Source: Candidatus Daviesbacteria bacterium (GTDB taxonomy: Bacteria > Patescibacteriota > Microgenomatia > Daviesbacterales > UBA10151). From it: DNA of 37,905 nt. Below, piece after piece: positions 1-8,253 of the stretch. A program made the translations under genes and the position numbers. The notes below the pieces were generated by a model. The model made no database searches, was not told the DNA's origin, and saw nothing but the letters and a program-made list of their open reading frames with translations. The DNA lies in NCBI GenBank assembly GCA_028687915.1, contig JAQTZF010000001.1:1058634-1096538 (forward strand), in the 5' to 3' direction. The first letter of the stretch is position 1, and the number at the start of each line of letters is the position of its first letter.

Positions 1-561
1 AGCTACAGATTCTAAGGTATCACCAGATTTAACTGTATGTGCTACCCCTGTAACAGGTAATATCCGAATTTTTTGACCAGGTTTAATAGTAACACTATCT
101 AAATTATTCTCCCATTTAATAGTGTCATTGGAAATCCCAAAATGTTCAGCTATTGTTGATAAGGTATCACCAGACTTTACTTCATATTCAATCACCTCTG
201 AACGTGGTTTTTGTGAAATTGTAGTGCGGGTATCATATAAAGAGTTTAAAACTGGATCATCAATTGAACTTTGATCATAAATATTTACAAAACGAGGATC
301 TTCAGGACTAACACCAGGAAAAGAAGCAGATAAAATTGTTTGTCCGCCAAATGCACCAGAAGTAATAATACCAAAAGCTGACAAGCCTACCATGCTACCA
401 TGCCAGATTTTTTTCTGTAATATTCCCCTTTTGAACATCAGCATATCTACACTAAGATTTTTAAAGGCTTCAAAGAGTGAGGCAAGATAAACCACTTTTT
501 GGTTTAAATAAACGAGTAAAAAACTGATAAAAAGACGTAGGTCTTTAAAGAGAGAATTCAC
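1..561 (-). CDS. LysM-domain cell-wall protein, N-terminal 187 codons (gene runs off the left edge)
   Basis: The ORF track omits this gene because its 3' end lies outside the window. Reading the minus strand from a GTG at 561 gives 187 uninterrupted codons; a TAA lies in frame four codons upstream, so this is the longest start. The N-terminus is hydrophobic and basic, followed by a likely membrane segment around residues 55-75 (SMVGLSAFGIITSGAF). After a linker come two LysM repeats, the first from about residue 133 (EYEVKSGDTLSTIAEHFGIS) and the second cut by the window edge (HTVKSGDTLESVA). LysM modules bind N-acetylglucosamine polymers such as peptidoglycan. In such proteins the missing C-terminus is often a peptidase or other wall hydrolase, but nothing here shows that. 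There is no Shine-Dalgarno sequence before the GTG, so an internal ATG start is possible. Confidence 0.85.
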   Translation of the reverse strand, partial: MNSLFKDLRLFISFLLVYLNQKVVYLASLFEAFKNLSVDMLMFKRGILQKKIWHGSMVGLSAFGIITSGAFGGQTILSASFPGVSPEDPRFVNIYDQSSIDDPVLNSLYDTRTTISQKPRSEVIEYEVKSGDTLSTIAEHFGISNDTIKWENNLDSVTIKPGQKIRILPVTGVAHTVKSGDTLESVA

Positions 562-617
562 CTGTGAGAGTTATTCTAGCAGATCAGATCAAATAATAAA
601 AGCTTAAAAGCACAAAG

Positions 618-971
618 TTAACATGGGCTATACACTTCAATATCATTTCCTTCTGGATCTTTAAATTCTATAACTAAATTTGCACCAATTTTTGTGAGCG
701 AATATACAATTTCTACTTTTAAATCGTCTAACTTTTTCTGCAAATCATCAATATTATCAACTTTAAAGCTTAATAAACAATTATCTCCATAGGTCACCTT
801 CTCTTTAACTTTTTCGGGATTAAATAAGCAGAAGTTGAAACCATCTAGATTGAATATACTAAAAAGGTCATCCTTAACATTCACTTGTTGTTCTAAAAAT
901 TGCTCATAGAATTTAATAGCACGATTCATATCTTTGACACAAATATAAGCAGAGTTAAGAATCGGCTTCAT
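618..971 (-). CDS. VOC-superfamily (glyoxalase/bleomycin-resistance fold) protein
   Basis: A 117-residue protein with the beta-alpha-beta-beta-beta pattern of the vicinal oxygen chelate fold. It opens with AYICVKDMNRAIKFYEQFL, continues through a middle strand (FNFCLFNP), and ends with the typical signature FKDPEGNDIEVYSP. The length matches a single-domain VOC protein that acts as a homodimer. Members are metal-dependent enzymes or antibiotic-binding proteins, and the sequence does not tell which. The usual N-terminal metal His is not evident, which leans away from a classical glyoxalase I. The gene is monocistronic, with a promoter whose -10 box lies six bases before the ATG. It is transcribed divergently from the coiled-coil gene at 1082. 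Confidence 0.85.
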   Translation of the reverse strand: MKPILNSAYICVKDMNRAIKFYEQFLEQQVNVKDDLFSIFNLDGFNFCLFNPEKVKEKVTYGDNCLLSFKVDNIDDLQKKLDDLKVEIVYSLTKIGANLVIEFKDPEGNDIEVYSPC

Positions 972-977
972 AAAGAA

Positions 978-1005
978 AGTATACCAAACTCATCTTTACT
1001 TTAAA
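978..1005 (-). promoter_or_regulatory. Promoter of the VOC gene
   Basis: On the minus strand a TATACT -10 box (978-983) follows TTTAAA by 16 bp. The -10 box ends six bases before the ATG at 971, so the predicted transcript starts at the start codon itself. The -10 is strong and the -35 is weak. Confidence 0.5.
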
Positions 1006-1042
1006 CGAAGAATTATGGATCAGTTTGATATTTATTCAATTA

Positions 1043-1072
1043 TTGAAAAGAACAAACCGATCAGTATATACT
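1043..1072 (+). promoter_or_regulatory. Promoter of the coiled-coil gene
   Basis: TTGAAA (1043-1048) and TATACT (1067-1072) are separated by 18 bp. The ATG at 1082 is nine bases after the -10 box, so the leader would be only about three bases. No Shine-Dalgarno sequence is present. Confidence 0.6.
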
Positions 1073-1081
1073 CTATAAACA

Positions 1082-1369
1082 ATGGATGATACTCAAAAAA
1101 TGCTTCAAATTATTATCAATGGGCAAAGTTCTCTCAAACAAGAGTTGTCAACTAAAATTGATAAACTTGATGCTAAATTTGAAGGAAAAATTGATAAACT
1201 TGGTACTGAATTAAATGCTAAAATAGACAAATTAGATAAAAGGTTAGACAAAATTGGCAAACAAGTGGCATTTCTTGAGGATGATGCCCCAACCAGAGAA
1301 GAATTTGATGGATTAACAAAAAGAGTGGACAAAATCGAAAAGAAAGTTGTTGTAACTCCCCTTACCTAA
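1082..1369 (+). CDS. Small coiled-coil protein of unknown function
   Basis: A 95-residue, strongly charged, helix-forming protein. A KIDKLD-type unit recurs at 11- and 14-residue intervals between about residues 25 and 60 (TKIDKLDAKF, GKIDKLGTEL, AKIDKLDKRL) and again near the end (KRVDKIEKKV), giving a near-continuous coiled coil. There is no signal peptide or membrane segment, so it is probably cytoplasmic and oligomeric. Its last eight bases overlap the 3' end of rho on the opposite strand. The clean promoter and intact frame support a real gene; the complementary ORF 1105-1332 is a shadow. No family assignment can be made. Confidence 0.7.
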   Translation: MDDTQKMLQIIINGQSSLKQELSTKIDKLDAKFEGKIDKLGTELNAKIDKLDKRLDKIGKQVAFLEDDAPTREEFDGLTKRVDKIEKKVVVTPLT

Positions 1370-2726
1370 CGTCTTTGAGGGAATCTAAGAATTCTTTGTT
1401 ACTGTCTGTTTTGGATAATCTTTCCAGGAATGCTTCTGTTACTTGATCATCAGGGAGCAAACCCAACATTCTTCTGGTAACCACGATTTTCTTATAATCA
1501 TCTTCATTAAATAATAATTGTTCTTGTCTGGTTCCAGAGCTTTTAATATTAATAGAAGGGAAGATTCGTCTTTCAGCTAAGTTACGATCCAAATGTAACT
1601 CCATGTTACCGGTACCTTTGAATTCTTCATAAATCAAATCATCCATTCTGGATCCTGTATCAACTAAAGCTGTACCAATAATGGTTAAAGAACCGCCTTC
1701 TTCACAATTTCTGGCAGCACCAAAAAATCTCTTTGGAGGATATAAAGCAGCTGGATCAAAACCACCTGTTAGAGTACGTCCGGAAGGAGGTACAGACAGA
1801 TTGTATGCCCGTCCTAATCTGGTTATTGAATCAAGGAGGATAACAACATCTTTACCCTCTTCTACCAGCCTTTTAGCCCGTTCTAAGGCAATCTCTGCAG
1901 CAGTAGTTTGATTTTCAGCTGCTTCATCAAAGTTAGATGAAATAACATCACCTTTAATAGATCTTGAAAGATCAGTAACCTCTTCAGGTCTCTCTCCTAC
2001 TAATACCGCCATCAAAATAACTTCAGGATGATTTTTGGTAATTCCGGCAGCAATATCTTTTAGAATAGTGGTTTTTCCAGCTTTAGGAGGTGAAACAATT
2101 AATCCTCTTTGACCAAATCCAATTGGAGCTACTACATCAATTACTCTTTGAGATAAAGGAAATTTACCTGTTTCTAATTTTAATAATTTATTTGGATAAA
2201 TAGCAGTTAAATCTTCAAATTTTGTTCTTTTTGGGGCATTTCTTCCACCATCTACATTAACAAACTTTTCTGCATCTACCCCATTAATAGTAGTAACTTG
2301 TAATAATCCAAAATAACGTTCATTTTCTTTTGGCTGTCTGGCTGCTCCGGTTACTAAATCTCCCATTCTAAGATTAAATCTTCTGATTTGTGAAGCAGAA
2401 ATATAAACATCCCTGTCTGAGGGAGTATATTTTGGTCTAAGAAAACCATGACCTTCTGACATGATATCCAAAATTCCGGAAACATCTTCTGTAGGAACAT
2501 CACGGTTATCACGTTCTGAGTATCCGTTATTATATCTTGGTCTGTATCCGTTTGATTGATATCCTTGTCCACTATTATTCTGCTCTTCTGGTTTCCGATC
2601 TTCCGATACTCCGATACTCTGGTCTTCCAATTTCGGCTCTCCCACCATTTGATCCACGTCAACATTTGCCTCTGTAACAGGCCTGTCGTTTAAATCTTTT
2701 GGTTTAAAAGAACGGGTATTTGCCAT
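1362..2726 (-). CDS. rho: Transcription termination factor Rho
   Basis: A 454-residue Rho, the hexameric RNA-dependent ATPase that terminates transcription. Residues 1-75 form a low-complexity, Asn/Gln- and charge-rich N-terminus instead of the usual helical Rho-N domain. The RNA-binding cold-shock-like domain follows (VSGILDIMSEGHGFLRP through DVYISASQIRRFNLRMGD). The RecA-type ATPase core holds Walker A PPKAGKTTIL, the segment VLVGERPEEVTDL, Walker B DVVILLDSITRLGRAYN, the Q-loop region (GGSLTIIGTALVDTGSRMD) and the arginine-rich motif NLAERRIFPSINI. Everything needed for activity appears present. The gene has its own promoter, whose -35 box overlaps the stop codon of the upstream gene. Its mRNA would begin with a small hairpin. 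Confidence 0.98.
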   Translation of the reverse strand: MANTRSFKPKDLNDRPVTEANVDVDQMVGEPKLEDQSIGVSEDRKPEEQNNSGQGYQSNGYRPRYNNGYSERDNRDVPTEDVSGILDIMSEGHGFLRPKYTPSDRDVYISASQIRRFNLRMGDLVTGAARQPKENERYFGLLQVTTINGVDAEKFVNVDGGRNAPKRTKFEDLTAIYPNKLLKLETGKFPLSQRVIDVVAPIGFGQRGLIVSPPKAGKTTILKDIAAGITKNHPEVILMAVLVGERPEEVTDLSRSIKGDVISSNFDEAAENQTTAAEIALERAKRLVEEGKDVVILLDSITRLGRAYNLSVPPSGRTLTGGFDPAALYPPKRFFGAARNCEEGGSLTIIGTALVDTGSRMDDLIYEEFKGTGNMELHLDRNLAERRIFPSINIKSSGTRQEQLLFNEDDYKKIVVTRRMLGLLPDDQVTEAFLERLSKTDSNKEFLDSLKDVR

Positions 2727-2762
2727 ATCTAATAGAAATTAAAATTCTTTTTGGGAATCACC

Positions 2763-2778
2763 AGCTAGGAGCCTAGCT
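2763..2778 (-). promoter_or_regulatory. Hairpin at the 5' end of the rho leader
   Basis: A perfect inverted repeat, AGCTAGGCTCCTAGCT on the minus strand, folds as a six-bp stem with a four-base loop. It coincides with the predicted rho transcription start (about 2778) and lies about 36 bases before the ATG. It could stabilise the mRNA 5' end or take part in autoregulation; neither is shown. Confidence 0.5.
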
Positions 2779-2784
2779 TTGTAT

Positions 2785-2813
2785 ATTATCCCATATACAT
2801 TTATGGCTGTCAA
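2785..2813 (-). promoter_or_regulatory. rho promoter
   Basis: TTGACA and GATAAT on the minus strand are separated by exactly 17 bp. The TGA stop codon of the upstream 511-residue gene lies inside the -35 hexamer. The predicted leader is about 50 bases. Confidence 0.7.
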
Positions 2814-4345
2814 TTATTACTTTGTTTGCCATTTTTACAAACAAACCATTGATTAATTTTCTCACAAGCCACTACTCTTGCTTTTTGATCATGATAGTTT
2901 TCTCCAGCAAACTCTTTAATCAAAGACCAAATTTGTTGTTCTTCTGGAGTTCCTGCACCTGTACGCCCCCTACCACACAATCTTCGAATAATATTATATA
3001 TTGATACCTGTGCTTGATGACCAGTTAATCTTCTCCCTGATTTTGTTAATGGCAATGCATCAATCAAACCATCAATTGTTATTTCTGGATGTTCAATAAT
3101 AAGTTTGATGGCTGTCAATTTTTCTGGCTCTATCTCAACTGACCCAACTTTTGGAGCAGCAGATGGTGGCTTATTTTCTTCAAACCATTTATTTATTTTA
3201 GCTTTAATTTTTTCCCCCACTTTTGAATACATTGTCTCTTGTGTTTCAATATTAAAATCCTGCCATAATTTTGCTTCTTCAGGGGTTGCTTTTCTGGTGG
3301 AGATGTTCACCCGAAGCGTATCAACAGCACGGATGAGTGCATACTTAGCATTCCCTGAGTGAAGTTTTCTATGATTTTTATCTGGACCCAGTAACTCAAT
3401 CAGTTGGGTGAAGCTTATTCTTGGATTATTGATTAGTGCCGTTAAAGCCTTTAAGCGTGATTCAGGCACAGATTTGTTTATCTGATCCTTTTTTACCCCC
3501 AAAGCTGGACTTTGAATCTCTTGATCATCAATAAAGCTAATTGAGCCTTGTAAATGATATTGCATTTTTGCCTTGCTACCAGTACTGATAATTATTGACG
3601 GATTTCTAGGATCAATTTCTAAAGCGCTTCTAAGACGTTGAATAGTATTATAGCCAAGACTGGCGCCTAATAAACCAAATTCGCGGATTTTTTTTGTAAA
3701 AGTTAGAGCAGATATGGTCTGGTTAGGTTCTGAAGCAAATAAACCTAATGCTGCAACCTGTTCACTAGTGATTCTGCAGCGCTTGCTAGGCATTTCTAGA
3801 ACATCAACCAAAACCTCACCTGATGATCTCTTTACAGTAATGTTTGGAACCCTCGCTTGTTGTGCTTTAGCTAAAAGCGCTTCTTCCTCTTGCTTTCTTC
3901 TCTCTTCCAGCAATTGTAATCCTCTTTTTAAGCCTTCATCTGTATTTTGCCGATTTTCAAAAAGACGATATGCATCTTCCTGTTTTTTCACAATTTCCGG
4001 AGATAAGTGCCGACTTAAACCTCTTAATTTATCTAGCTCATCTTTTTTTCTATCTCGAATTTTTAAATAGTCTTCTGCATCAACAAGTAATTTCGCTTCT
4101 CCAACTTTTTCTCTCAACTCAAGAATATATCCTACTATCCGTAATTGTGATTTATATACAGCCTCCCTGGCTAAACCTACCTTAAGCGGGTTATCTTCTT
4201 CTTTAATTCTGGGTTCTATACCTTTTGGGCTAATTTGATTGGTTCCAATACGCTTATATAAATCACCACGGGAGTCAAATATGGCATTTGCAGTATCAAG
4301 ATGTGCTTGAAATACTGCTAATTCATTTTTTAATTCTAGGGACAT
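2810..4345 (-). CDS. Unrecognised protein with coiled coil and three winged-helix-like repeats
   Basis: A 511-residue cytoplasmic protein of no family I recognise. Residues 1-160 are helical and charged, with a coiled coil near 95-160 (KIRDRKKDELDKLRGLSRHL, LLEERRKQEEEALLAKAQ). Three similar helical modules follow, at about 190-240 (VAALGLFASEPNQTISALTF), 295-345 (ALTALINNPRISFTQLIELLG) and 410-460 (AIKLIIEHPEITIDGLIDAL). Each reads as a helix, a turn, a recognition-like helix, then a basic segment with R-R-L or R-A-V, as in winged-helix domains. A nucleic-acid-binding or regulatory role is an inference from this shape. It has its own consensus promoter directly before the ATG and lies upstream of rho in the same direction. 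Confidence 0.8.
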   Translation of the reverse strand: MSLELKNELAVFQAHLDTANAIFDSRGDLYKRIGTNQISPKGIEPRIKEEDNPLKVGLAREAVYKSQLRIVGYILELREKVGEAKLLVDAEDYLKIRDRKKDELDKLRGLSRHLSPEIVKKQEDAYRLFENRQNTDEGLKRGLQLLEERRKQEEEALLAKAQQARVPNITVKRSSGEVLVDVLEMPSKRCRITSEQVAALGLFASEPNQTISALTFTKKIREFGLLGASLGYNTIQRLRSALEIDPRNPSIIISTGSKAKMQYHLQGSISFIDDQEIQSPALGVKKDQINKSVPESRLKALTALINNPRISFTQLIELLGPDKNHRKLHSGNAKYALIRAVDTLRVNISTRKATPEEAKLWQDFNIETQETMYSKVGEKIKAKINKWFEENKPPSAAPKVGSVEIEPEKLTAIKLIIEHPEITIDGLIDALPLTKSGRRLTGHQAQVSIYNIIRRLCGRGRTGAGTPEEQQIWSLIKEFAGENYHDQKARVVACEKINQWFVCKNGKQSNN

Positions 4346-4354
4346 AAGACCGAT

Positions 4355-4383
4355 AGTATAGCTTTCTGCCTTGCTCTTGTCAA
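4355..4383 (-). promoter_or_regulatory. Promoter of the 511-residue gene
   Basis: TTGACA, a 17-bp spacer and TATACT on the minus strand, close to perfect consensus. The -10 box ends nine bases before the ATG at 4345, which predicts a leader of about three bases. Confidence 0.75.
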
Positions 4384-4395
4384 ACCTAATTTGCT

Positions 4396-5511
4396 TTAAC
4401 TATTTAACTCGGTCTTTATTAACTGCTGAAATTGTTGAGCAATTTTTTTCCAATCAAAGTCTTGTCTAATTTTAACTTGCAGAGCTTTAGCTAGCTTTGA
4501 TTTTAAAGTTTGATCTAAAATTAGTTTCTCAATTGCTATTAATAAGCTATCTACTGTAGGTTCAACTAATAAGCCTGTTTTATTGTTTATAATTATTTCT
4601 TTTGTTCCACCTTGATCTGTAGCAATAACAGCACAACCACAACTTCCAGCTTCTAAAATCACATTTGGAAAACCTTCAGGATGAATTGAAGGATGCACAA
4701 AAATATCAGTTTGAGATAAAAGCTTAGCTACTTCTTTTGAACTTAAAGGACCTGTGAACTGAATATGCTTATCAGCATCAGCACTTAGCTTATTAAATAA
4801 TTCTCCTCCACCAGCAAATACAAAGTGTGCCTGAGGATATTTAGTAGTTATCTTTTTAGCTACTTCCAGTAATACCTGTGGGCCCTTGGATTTAATCATT
4901 CTACCCACAAATGTGATGGTAAGGGGTTTTTTAATACCTGGTTTAAAGTAGTTGCTGTCTACTCCACCATATATAAGCTGAGGAGATTTAAAGCTATATT
5001 TTCTTAAAAACTTCTGAGTGGCTTTATTTGTAGCTATCACCATGTCATAACTTTGAGAACAAATTGCTAAGCTAAAACGATCGAACACGCCTGAAATAGC
5101 GGTAACCAGCTTTAATTTAGCAAGAGGATGATTAGCACAATGGTCAGTTAAAACACTTTTTGCTCCTAAAGCCTTTGCTACCAATGGTGCGTACCATGAA
5201 TGATCGAAAAAACGGGTATTTGAGTGAACAATATCATATTTATATTGAGATGATAAACGTTTTATTAAAAGTATCAGAGCAACAGGATTTGGTAAAGCAA
5301 ATTGTCCAGGTAAGATTACCCAACAAGGCACGCGATATATATTTAAACCTCTATATTTTTCTTTATCAACAGCTTGATCAGTATTATAACAAACTACATC
5401 AGTAGCTATTGTAGAATTAGCCTTAATTAGGCTCACATATAATTCCTCCATATAGCGTTCTGACCCACCATAATGAGGATAAAAAAAGCTACTAAGCAGT
5501 AAAACTCTCAT
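4396..5511 (-). CDS. GT4-family glycosyltransferase (GT-B fold)
   Basis: A 371-residue retaining glycosyltransferase of the group-1/GT4 type, cytoplasmic or membrane-peripheral, moving a sugar from a nucleotide donor to a lipid-linked or surface glycan acceptor. The N-terminal Rossmann domain begins with the glycine loop FYPHYGGSERYMEEL (residues 10-24). The C-terminal domain begins near residue 198 with TITFVGRMIKSKGPQVLLE and carries the donor-binding E-x7-E region EGFPNVILEAGSCGCAVIAT, then DQGGTKEII. Its ATG overlaps the TAA of the GT2 gene by one base (TAATG), so the two are translationally coupled. The actual sugar cannot be read from the sequence. Confidence 0.93.
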   Translation of the reverse strand: MRVLLLSSFFYPHYGGSERYMEELYVSLIKANSTIATDVVCYNTDQAVDKEKYRGLNIYRVPCWVILPGQFALPNPVALILLIKRLSSQYKYDIVHSNTRFFDHSWYAPLVAKALGAKSVLTDHCANHPLAKLKLVTAISGVFDRFSLAICSQSYDMVIATNKATQKFLRKYSFKSPQLIYGGVDSNYFKPGIKKPLTITFVGRMIKSKGPQVLLEVAKKITTKYPQAHFVFAGGGELFNKLSADADKHIQFTGPLSSKEVAKLLSQTDIFVHPSIHPEGFPNVILEAGSCGCAVIATDQGGTKEIIINNKTGLLVEPTVDSLLIAIEKLILDQTLKSKLAKALQVKIRQDFDWKKIAQQFQQLIKTELNS

Positions 5512-6242
5512 TAGGCAGTAACTGCCTCTCCAACTACTACAATTGATTCTTTTGAAACCAGATTAAAACGGTATCTAAAAATAAATAGCACATGTTTAAA
5601 GCCAGTTCTCCAGATATTCAATTTACTCTCACCTTTACGCATAAAATAAGGTACATGCATTTCACTAAATTTAAGATTTTTATTAGTTAAAGCAGCTAAC
5701 TTAATCTCTGGTGATAAATCCCAATCCCCGCTTACAAGATTAAGTTGTGAAGCAGATTTCTTATTCATTACCCACATTCCGGTTAAAATATCCTTAAAAT
5801 AAAATCCATAGAGCAAAAATATCATTAAGTTAAGGATTTTAATCCCCATTCTTCGGGTAGGAGTTATGGCTGATTGATCTTTTAAAGGTTGCCTGCTACA
5901 GGAAACAAAATCAAGATTTTTCTTTTCCATGACGCTAATTACTTTCTTGATTGAGTGGACCGGATAAGTATCATCCCCATCCATAGCCACAATATAGTCA
6001 CCTGTAGCCTTTTTTAAACCTGTTTGATGAGCAAAACCATAACCAATTCCGCCATTCGTACGATTTTCAATAAAAACACGGGCACCGTGTGATTTAGCCA
6101 CTTTATAAGTCTGATCAGTAGATTTATTGTCAACAACAATCACTTCATCAATATAGGAAGGTATTTTCTGTAAAAGTGAAGCTAAAGCCACTTCTTCGTT
6201 TCGACAAGGAATGACGATAGAGACTTTCTTGTGGAATAACAT
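5511..6242 (-). CDS. GT2-family glycosyltransferase (dolichyl/polyprenyl-phosphate sugar synthase type)
   Basis: A 243-residue inverting GT-A enzyme. It starts with VSIVIPCRNEEVALASLL and EVIVVDNKSTDQT, and has the metal-binding acidic motif in VAMDGDDTYP (near residue 90). A conserved LTGMWVMNKKSA stretch near residues 150-160 follows. There is no C-terminal membrane pair, so it resembles the soluble DPM1-like group that loads a sugar onto a polyprenyl phosphate. Such carriers feed GT-C enzymes like the polytopic protein at 6409-8253, which fits the neighbourhood; the actual donor and acceptor are unknown. It is the first gene of a two-gene operon with the GT4 enzyme, and its promoter abuts the start codon. 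Confidence 0.93.
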   Translation of the reverse strand: MLFHKKVSIVIPCRNEEVALASLLQKIPSYIDEVIVVDNKSTDQTYKVAKSHGARVFIENRTNGGIGYGFAHQTGLKKATGDYIVAMDGDDTYPVHSIKKVISVMEKKNLDFVSCSRQPLKDQSAITPTRRMGIKILNLMIFLLYGFYFKDILTGMWVMNKKSASQLNLVSGDWDLSPEIKLAALTNKNLKFSEMHVPYFMRKGESKLNIWRTGFKHVLFIFRYRFNLVSKESIVVVGEAVTA

Positions 6243-6248
6243 ATTAGT

Positions 6249-6277
6249 ATTATATCACAAACTATAAGCCTTTTCAA
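6249..6277 (-). promoter_or_regulatory. Promoter of the GT2-GT4 operon
   Basis: TATAAT (6249-6254) lies 17 bp from TTGAAA (6272-6277), reading the minus strand. The -10 ends six bases before the ATG at 6242, predicting a leaderless mRNA. The -35 hexamer is the edge of the first unit of the 45-bp tandem repeat. Confidence 0.7.
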
Positions 6278-6396
6278 ACCTTAAGGAAAAGGCTTGAAGC
6301 CTTCGGCTATAATCCATTTCAAACCTTAAGGAAAAGACTTGAAGCCTTCGGCTATAATCCATTTCAAACCTTAAGGAAAAGGCTTGAAGCCTTCGG
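6272..6396. repeat. 45-bp intergenic tandem repeat, about 2.8 units
   Basis: Units start at 6272, 6317 and 6362 with a period of exactly 45 bp. They are nearly identical (one internal G/A change in unit 2), and the third unit is truncated. Each unit contains the inverted repeat AAGGCTTGAAGCCTT; on the minus strand the stem is followed by TTTTCC, like a weak terminator. The array fills the gap between the 614-residue gene and the GT2 promoter. Confidence 0.95.
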
Positions 6397-6408
6397 TTTT
6401 AGATCAAA

Positions 6409-8253
6409 TCAAGGTAAAACTTCTACGATTGCAAGCGTATTGTTTTGATAAACCAGTTTAAAATGCTGGGAATCTGAGAGTAAAAACTGAATATATTTCT
6501 GACTATTAAAATCCAAATCTGATGGTGCCCACACATTAAAATATAAAGCTTCACGGTTATCCTTACTAGCTTTTTGCCAGTTAAAATACCTTCCACTCAA
6601 GATCCATAGCCTTTTGCCTGAATCTGAGGCTATACTATCTTTTATTTGAAAGATCTTATCTTTGATCTCCGTGGTGTTAGAAGATTCTGCTACTTCAATT
6701 AATTTTTGCCTGGTATTTAAAATCATATATGCCCCACCCTGACTATTTATCTTAGAAAAAGTCTCAAGAATGTTTTGAGTTGCTGGATCAGAAATCATTA
6801 AAATATTAGTATTTTGATAGTTTTTCTGTAAAAAGTTAGCTGCTACAAGCTCATTTGGAGCAATTTGAGTTTGTAAATTATGGTAATAAAGATTACCTTT
6901 CCAATAAATAGAATTAATTATAAAAATACCTATAAAAACAGCAGCTATATAAATATATGTCATTCTGTTTAAAAAACGATTAGAGACTTTACTTATCAGA
7001 AAGTACAGACCAAGCGCCATAATAAAATTAATGAAATATCGGCCTAAAACTAAAAACTTTAGGACATAAGAAACCTGTAAGAAGATAATTACTACCAACA
7101 TTAGACAAATAATTAGCATTATAATCTCTGGTAACTTCTTTCTTTTTAGAGTATAAAAAGTACCCAAAGGCAGCAAAATATATAGGCTATAACCATAAGC
7201 CTCCTGAATAAAAGATAATTTGTCTGTTAGGGTAAAGTTAAAATACTGTCCCTCACCCTGATTTAAGAATCCAGAAGAAATAAGTGATGAAAATAATATT
7301 AAGAATATTGATCCTAAAATACTAATTTCAATTAAGGCTGTAAAATCAACCTTTGACTTTAACCACTCACCATACCGAATAAACATATACATACCAAAAT
7401 AAATAACAGCAGCCACAAATCCCACTATGTAATGACTTAAAATTAAGAAAATAAGGCTAATTAAAACCAGCCAGAAAGGTAATACCTTATCATGCTTAAT
7501 TTCCATTAACAGTTGAGAAAATAAAATTATAAAGATCACTGCAACAAATGTTTGAGGAATAAAAAAGACAGCAGTAAAAGCTACTGTTTCAAAAATAGAA
7601 GCACTGATTATGGCAGATAAGGCTGCAATGCCTTTATTATCAGAAATAGTAAAAGCCAAGATATATGAGGCAAAAACCACCATTATGAGGTGAAGAAATG
7701 AAATACTTTGCCAAAACCCAATAATATCAGCTGAAATAAACATTTGAGATGAAGCTAAAAGAGTATGGAATAGTGATGAATAACCATCAAAAATAAAGGT
7801 ATCTGTGATTTGTGAAGTAAAATAGCTAAATCTTCCAGCTAAAATATTATTTACTAATGTTTGATGCTCCAGGAAATCCCAATTTAAAGGATAAGGACTG
7901 TGTTGAACCCAAATTATAAAAGTAATACCTGATAAAAGAATACAAAGAAGTAAAGGCCAAAAATGTTTTGAAATATTAAGATCCGGGGCTTTCCAAAAAA
8001 GAAGAATGTTAATAACAACTGCCAAAGCTAATAAAATTGTTAAAGTAGGCTTAAATAACTCTAAAAAGGACATACCAGGCACAACTGATAATAAAAAATA
8101 TCGTTCTATGAGGGCAATTAAAAAGATAAATAAAGATCCTGCTACAAAATAAGAGACTGCCGGACAAAATAATCTGTGTCTTTTATGTATTATCCTTATT
8201 ATGCTTCTGCCTAACAAATATGGAATTAGATAAAACAACAAAGCTGAAATCAC
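6409..8253 (-). CDS. Polytopic membrane protein, GT-C-like glycosyltransferase candidate
   Basis: A 614-residue integral membrane protein with roughly twelve hydrophobic segments between residues 1 and 460 and a soluble C-terminal domain of about 150 residues. The first large extracytoplasmic loop after TM4 holds NWDFLEHQTLVNNILAGRF, the place and kind of acidic motif expected for GT-C glycosyltransferases that use polyprenyl-phosphate sugars. The start is GTG, forming a four-base GTGA overlap with the upstream secreted-protein gene, so the two are translationally coupled. A GT-C role is inferred from topology and from the adjacent GT2 and GT4 genes. A non-catalytic envelope protein cannot be excluded. 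Confidence 0.8.
   Translation of the reverse strand: MISALLFYLIPYLLGRSIIRIIHKRHRLFCPAVSYFVAGSLFIFLIALIERYFLLSVVPGMSFLELFKPTLTILLALAVVINILLFWKAPDLNISKHFWPLLLCILLSGITFIIWVQHSPYPLNWDFLEHQTLVNNILAGRFSYFTSQITDTFIFDGYSSLFHTLLASSQMFISADIIGFWQSISFLHLIMVVFASYILAFTISDNKGIAALSAIISASIFETVAFTAVFFIPQTFVAVIFIILFSQLLMEIKHDKVLPFWLVLISLIFLILSHYIVGFVAAVIYFGMYMFIRYGEWLKSKVDFTALIEISILGSIFLILFSSLISSGFLNQGEGQYFNFTLTDKLSFIQEAYGYSLYILLPLGTFYTLKRKKLPEIIMLIICLMLVVIIFLQVSYVLKFLVLGRYFINFIMALGLYFLISKVSNRFLNRMTYIYIAAVFIGIFIINSIYWKGNLYYHNLQTQIAPNELVAANFLQKNYQNTNILMISDPATQNILETFSKINSQGGAYMILNTRQKLIEVAESSNTTEIKDKIFQIKDSIASDSGKRLWILSGRYFNWQKASKDNREALYFNVWAPSDLDFNSQKYIQFLLSDSQHFKLVYQNNTLAIVEVLP

Noticed and set aside
2354-2665. 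103-residue ORF inside rho
   Set aside because: It is a shadow in another frame of the rho N-terminal region, with no domain.
6272-6396. CRISPR array
   Set aside because: The units are contiguous tandem copies with no variable spacers; the same holds for 31831-31916. No cas genes are present.
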